Source of the DNA: a virus
Strand: one strand, 5' to 3'
Length of the DNA stretch: 23,617 nt
Virus record (IMG/VR): IMGVR_UViG_3300040801_003678
Span: 1 to 23,617 of that record
Position 1 is the first letter of the stretch. Each line of letters opens with the position of its first letter. This document shows, in pieces, positions 22,278 to 23,617 of the stretch. Position numbers and translations under genes: made by a program. The notes below the pieces were generated by a model. That model was given only the letters and a program-made list of their open reading frames with translations, was not told the DNA's origin and did no database searches.

Positions 22278-22294
22278 GGACAGAGTTGCTGGGG

Positions 22295-22927
22295 CTACCC
22301 GCTGCGCCCGCCGGCCATGCCCCGGCGGCGCATGTGGTCGACCCAGGCGGTCAGCCCGCGCTGATGCCACTCGGCGCTGCGCCAGGTGCAGCCCTGGTCG
22401 GTCAGCCACCCGTCGATCCACAGGACCGCGCCGTCGTCCTTGGCGATCTCGGGGGCGTAGGTCTGTATGTTCGACCGCAGACGCTGGAGGCGCTTCTTCA
22501 GGTTGGCGGCCTCGTTCCGCGCGCGGTTGTCCTCGCGCCGCGAGACGGCTTCCTGCACGGTCGCGAGCACCACCGGGTGCATCAGCCGCACCTCGTCCCC
22601 GCAGAGGCACCGCGTCCAGTTGTGCAGAGGCCCGTATTCGAGGACGCGCAGCTGCTGGAAATAGCCGAGCTCGACCATCAGGATCTTCGCCAGCATCGCG
22701 TCGTCGTCGGGCAGGGTGCCCATAGGCGACTGATCGAAGGCGATCCAGATCAGGTCGAGATAGAGCGCGCGGCACTCGGGCGTCCCGCGCAGCCGCATCC
22801 CCGAATTGAGCCAGCGGCGCCGCTCCCAGACGACCCAGGAATGGCTGTCCAGGCGATCGTCGATCGTCAGCGGGTAGACCGGCAGGTCGTCGGCCGCGAC
22901 CGGCGCGAGGGATGCGCGCCCGGTCAT
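22295..22927 (-). CDS. DUF1376-like replication-associated protein
   Basis: A 210-aa protein. The region around residues 45-75 (RALYLDLIWIAF followed by GTLPDDDAMLAK) matches the style of DUF1376-type proteins found in phage and prophage replication modules, often beside helicase-loader or O-like genes. A basic segment (about residues 135-155, KKRLQRLR) and an aromatic C-terminal part with WIDGWL follow. The frame is open much further upstream, but the ATG at 22927 forms an ATGA overlap with the methyltransferase stop, so that start was chosen. Downstream lies a repeat-rich gap with a DnaA box, which fits a replication role. The assignment rests on recalled family features, and the biochemical function is unknown. 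Confidence 0.6.
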   Translation of the reverse strand: MTGRASLAPVAADDLPVYPLTIDDRLDSHSWVVWERRRWLNSGMRLRGTPECRALYLDLIWIAFDQSPMGTLPDDDAMLAKILMVELGYFQQLRVLEYGPLHNWTRCLCGDEVRLMHPVVLATVQEAVSRREDNRARNEAANLKKRLQRLRSNIQTYAPEIAKDDGAVLWIDGWLTDQGCTWRSAEWHQRGLTAWVDHMRRRGMAGGRSG

Positions 22928-23577
22928 GCTGCGGCCTCGCCGGGCCGGTCCAGGGGATGCCACTCCGTCGGGCCCCGATGCGTCGAGTCCCACACGAACC
23001 AGGCCATCGACATCGGCGAGGCCCCCTCGCCGGTCCAGTCCACGCGCCAGCGCAGCGCGTGGATTCGCGCGAGCGGCCAGGCGCGCAGCAACGCGTCGTG
23101 CCCCGCCGCATGCGGCCAGACGGCGGGCAGCAGCAGCGCCATGTACGTCACGCCCAACCGGCGCGCATGCCATTGCCAGCGCGCCTTTCCGCGGCTGCTC
23201 GTCTCGGAGTACGGCGGGTTGGTCACCAGGCACGACGCCGGCGCCTCCCGCCAGTCGTAGAAGCTCCGCACCGCCGCGCCCGCGCCGCGGTCGACGAGGT
23301 CCGACATGACGACGCGCTCGACCCCGCAGGCCCGCAGGTCGGCGGCCATCGCGCCGTCGCCGGCCGCGGGCTCCCACACGAGGTCGAAGCTTCGGATGCG
23401 CGCGCCCTCGGACGAGGCCATCAGCGCGACGGTCGGCTCGGGCGGCGTCGGGTAGAAGTCGTCGGCCTGCCGTCGCGTCGGATCGGCGATCACGGTCCGC
23501 GCCTGCGCCTTCGCCAACCCTCGCACGGCCCGCGGCGCCGCGTTGGGCGCCCCGAGGAGGTCGGTCTCGGGGATCAT
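22924..23577 (-). CDS. Adenine-type DNA methyltransferase (phage orphan methylase)
   Basis: A 217-aa protein with class I SAM-dependent N6-adenine methyltransferase motifs: a DDFYPTP segment at residues 39-45, motif I WEPAAGDG at 68-75 (SAM binding), an SD pair at 92-93 as the expected motif II acid, and catalytic motif IV TNPPY at 119-123. It lacks an obvious separate target-recognition domain, as in many compact phage methylases. The likely role is self-modification of phage DNA against host restriction, or a regulatory mark. No restriction endonuclease is adjacent. The ATG is preceded by AAGGTG at suitable spacing, and the stop overlaps the next ATG by 4 bases. The family call is firm; the specificity and the exact modified base are not readable. 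Confidence 0.82.
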   Translation of the reverse strand: MIPETDLLGAPNAAPRAVRGLAKAQARTVIADPTRRQADDFYPTPPEPTVALMASSEGARIRSFDLVWEPAAGDGAMAADLRACGVERVVMSDLVDRGAGAAVRSFYDWREAPASCLVTNPPYSETSSRGKARWQWHARRLGVTYMALLLPAVWPHAAGHDALLRAWPLARIHALRWRVDWTGEGASPMSMAWFVWDSTHRGPTEWHPLDRPGEAAA

Positions 23578-23617
23578 GCCGACACCTTGACCGCGTGGGC
23601 CGACGTGCAGGGCCGCG
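23574..23617 (-). CDS. C-terminal end of an upstream gene (partial)
   Basis: The last 14 codons, including TGA, of a reading frame entering from the right edge. The frame is open to the edge and its TGA overlaps the methyltransferase ATG in an ATGA pattern, the same coupling used by most other gene pairs here. The visible residues end in AHAVKVSA. Too little is present to identify the product, and a chance open frame over 40 bases cannot be excluded. Confidence 0.3.
   Translation of the reverse strand, partial: RPCTSAHAVKVSA

Larger units (their letters stand above)
22128..22294. promoter_or_regulatory. Candidate phage replication origin or operator region
   Basis: A 167-bp non-coding gap between the DUF1376-like gene and the next minus-strand gene. 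It contains a perfect DnaA-box consensus TTATCCACA at 22159-22167, a comparatively T-rich stretch at 22201-22223, and a cluster of six-base half-sites: TGTCCC at 22224, 22259 and 22271, and GGGACA at 22238 and 22277, with a near-match GGGACG at 22249. A DnaA box, an easily melted segment and clustered initiator-type repeats beside a replication-associated gene fit an origin. An operator array, or a transcript hairpin, is the alternative. Confidence 0.5.

Noticed and set aside
1-23617. CRISPR arrays, rRNA, tRNA or insertion sequences
   Set aside because: No regularly spaced repeats, RNA gene signatures, transposase frames or terminal inverted repeats were found.

Overview
The window is most of the structural half of a temperate tailed phage, most likely an integrated prophage. 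The DNA is very GC-rich, with strong GC bias at codon third positions, and the style of the early proteins suggests an alphaproteobacterium of the Rhodobacterales type. The host assignment is inference. No host housekeeping gene, tRNA, integrase or attachment site is visible. Every gene but one lies on the minus strand, so the map reads from high to low coordinates, with many overlapping stop/start codons (ATGA, GTGA, TGATG) typical of coupled translation.

Region 1 (23617-20743), late part of an early/replication module: the end of an unidentified gene, an adenine-type DNA methyltransferase, a DUF1376-like replication-associated protein, a 167-bp gap with a perfect DnaA box and a dense TGTCCC/GGGACA inverted-repeat cluster (candidate origin or operator), an unknown protein, and a protein with a DUF6456-like C-terminus. 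A good rho-independent terminator at 20677-20644 closes this module.

Region 2 (20541-12039), lambda-type head: gpZ-like minor tail protein, terminase small and large subunits, portal, gpW, ClpP-like protease with an in-frame nested scaffold (C/Nu3 arrangement), decoration protein gpD, major capsid protein gpE, a small unknown protein in the FI position, and an FII-like head-tail joiner. Compared with lambda, gpZ has moved ahead of the terminase and gpW follows the portal. The gpZ-terS gap carries a CGTTAAGGC direct repeat and hairpins where a cos site would be expected.

Region 3 (12039-1), P2-type contractile tail: a probable tail terminator, spike gpV with a separate PAAR tip, an unknown 99-aa protein, baseplate W (gp25), J and I, a collar-domain tail fibre, a second fibre-like protein, two unknown proteins (one membrane-anchored with four cysteines), sheath FI, tube FII, the tail assembly chaperone E with a -1 frameshift extension E' at GGGAAAC, and the start of the tape measure protein T, which runs off the left edge. 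The phage is therefore a chimera of a lambda-like head and a P2-like tail: a myovirus, not a tailocin, because a full packaging and capsid set is present.

The most notable points beyond standard annotation are the canonical frameshift site giving E', a plus-strand 76-codon membrane-protein gene (probable moron) inserted between E' and T, the candidate replication origin, the nested scaffold start, and clusters of perfect hairpins after the capsid and sheath genes.
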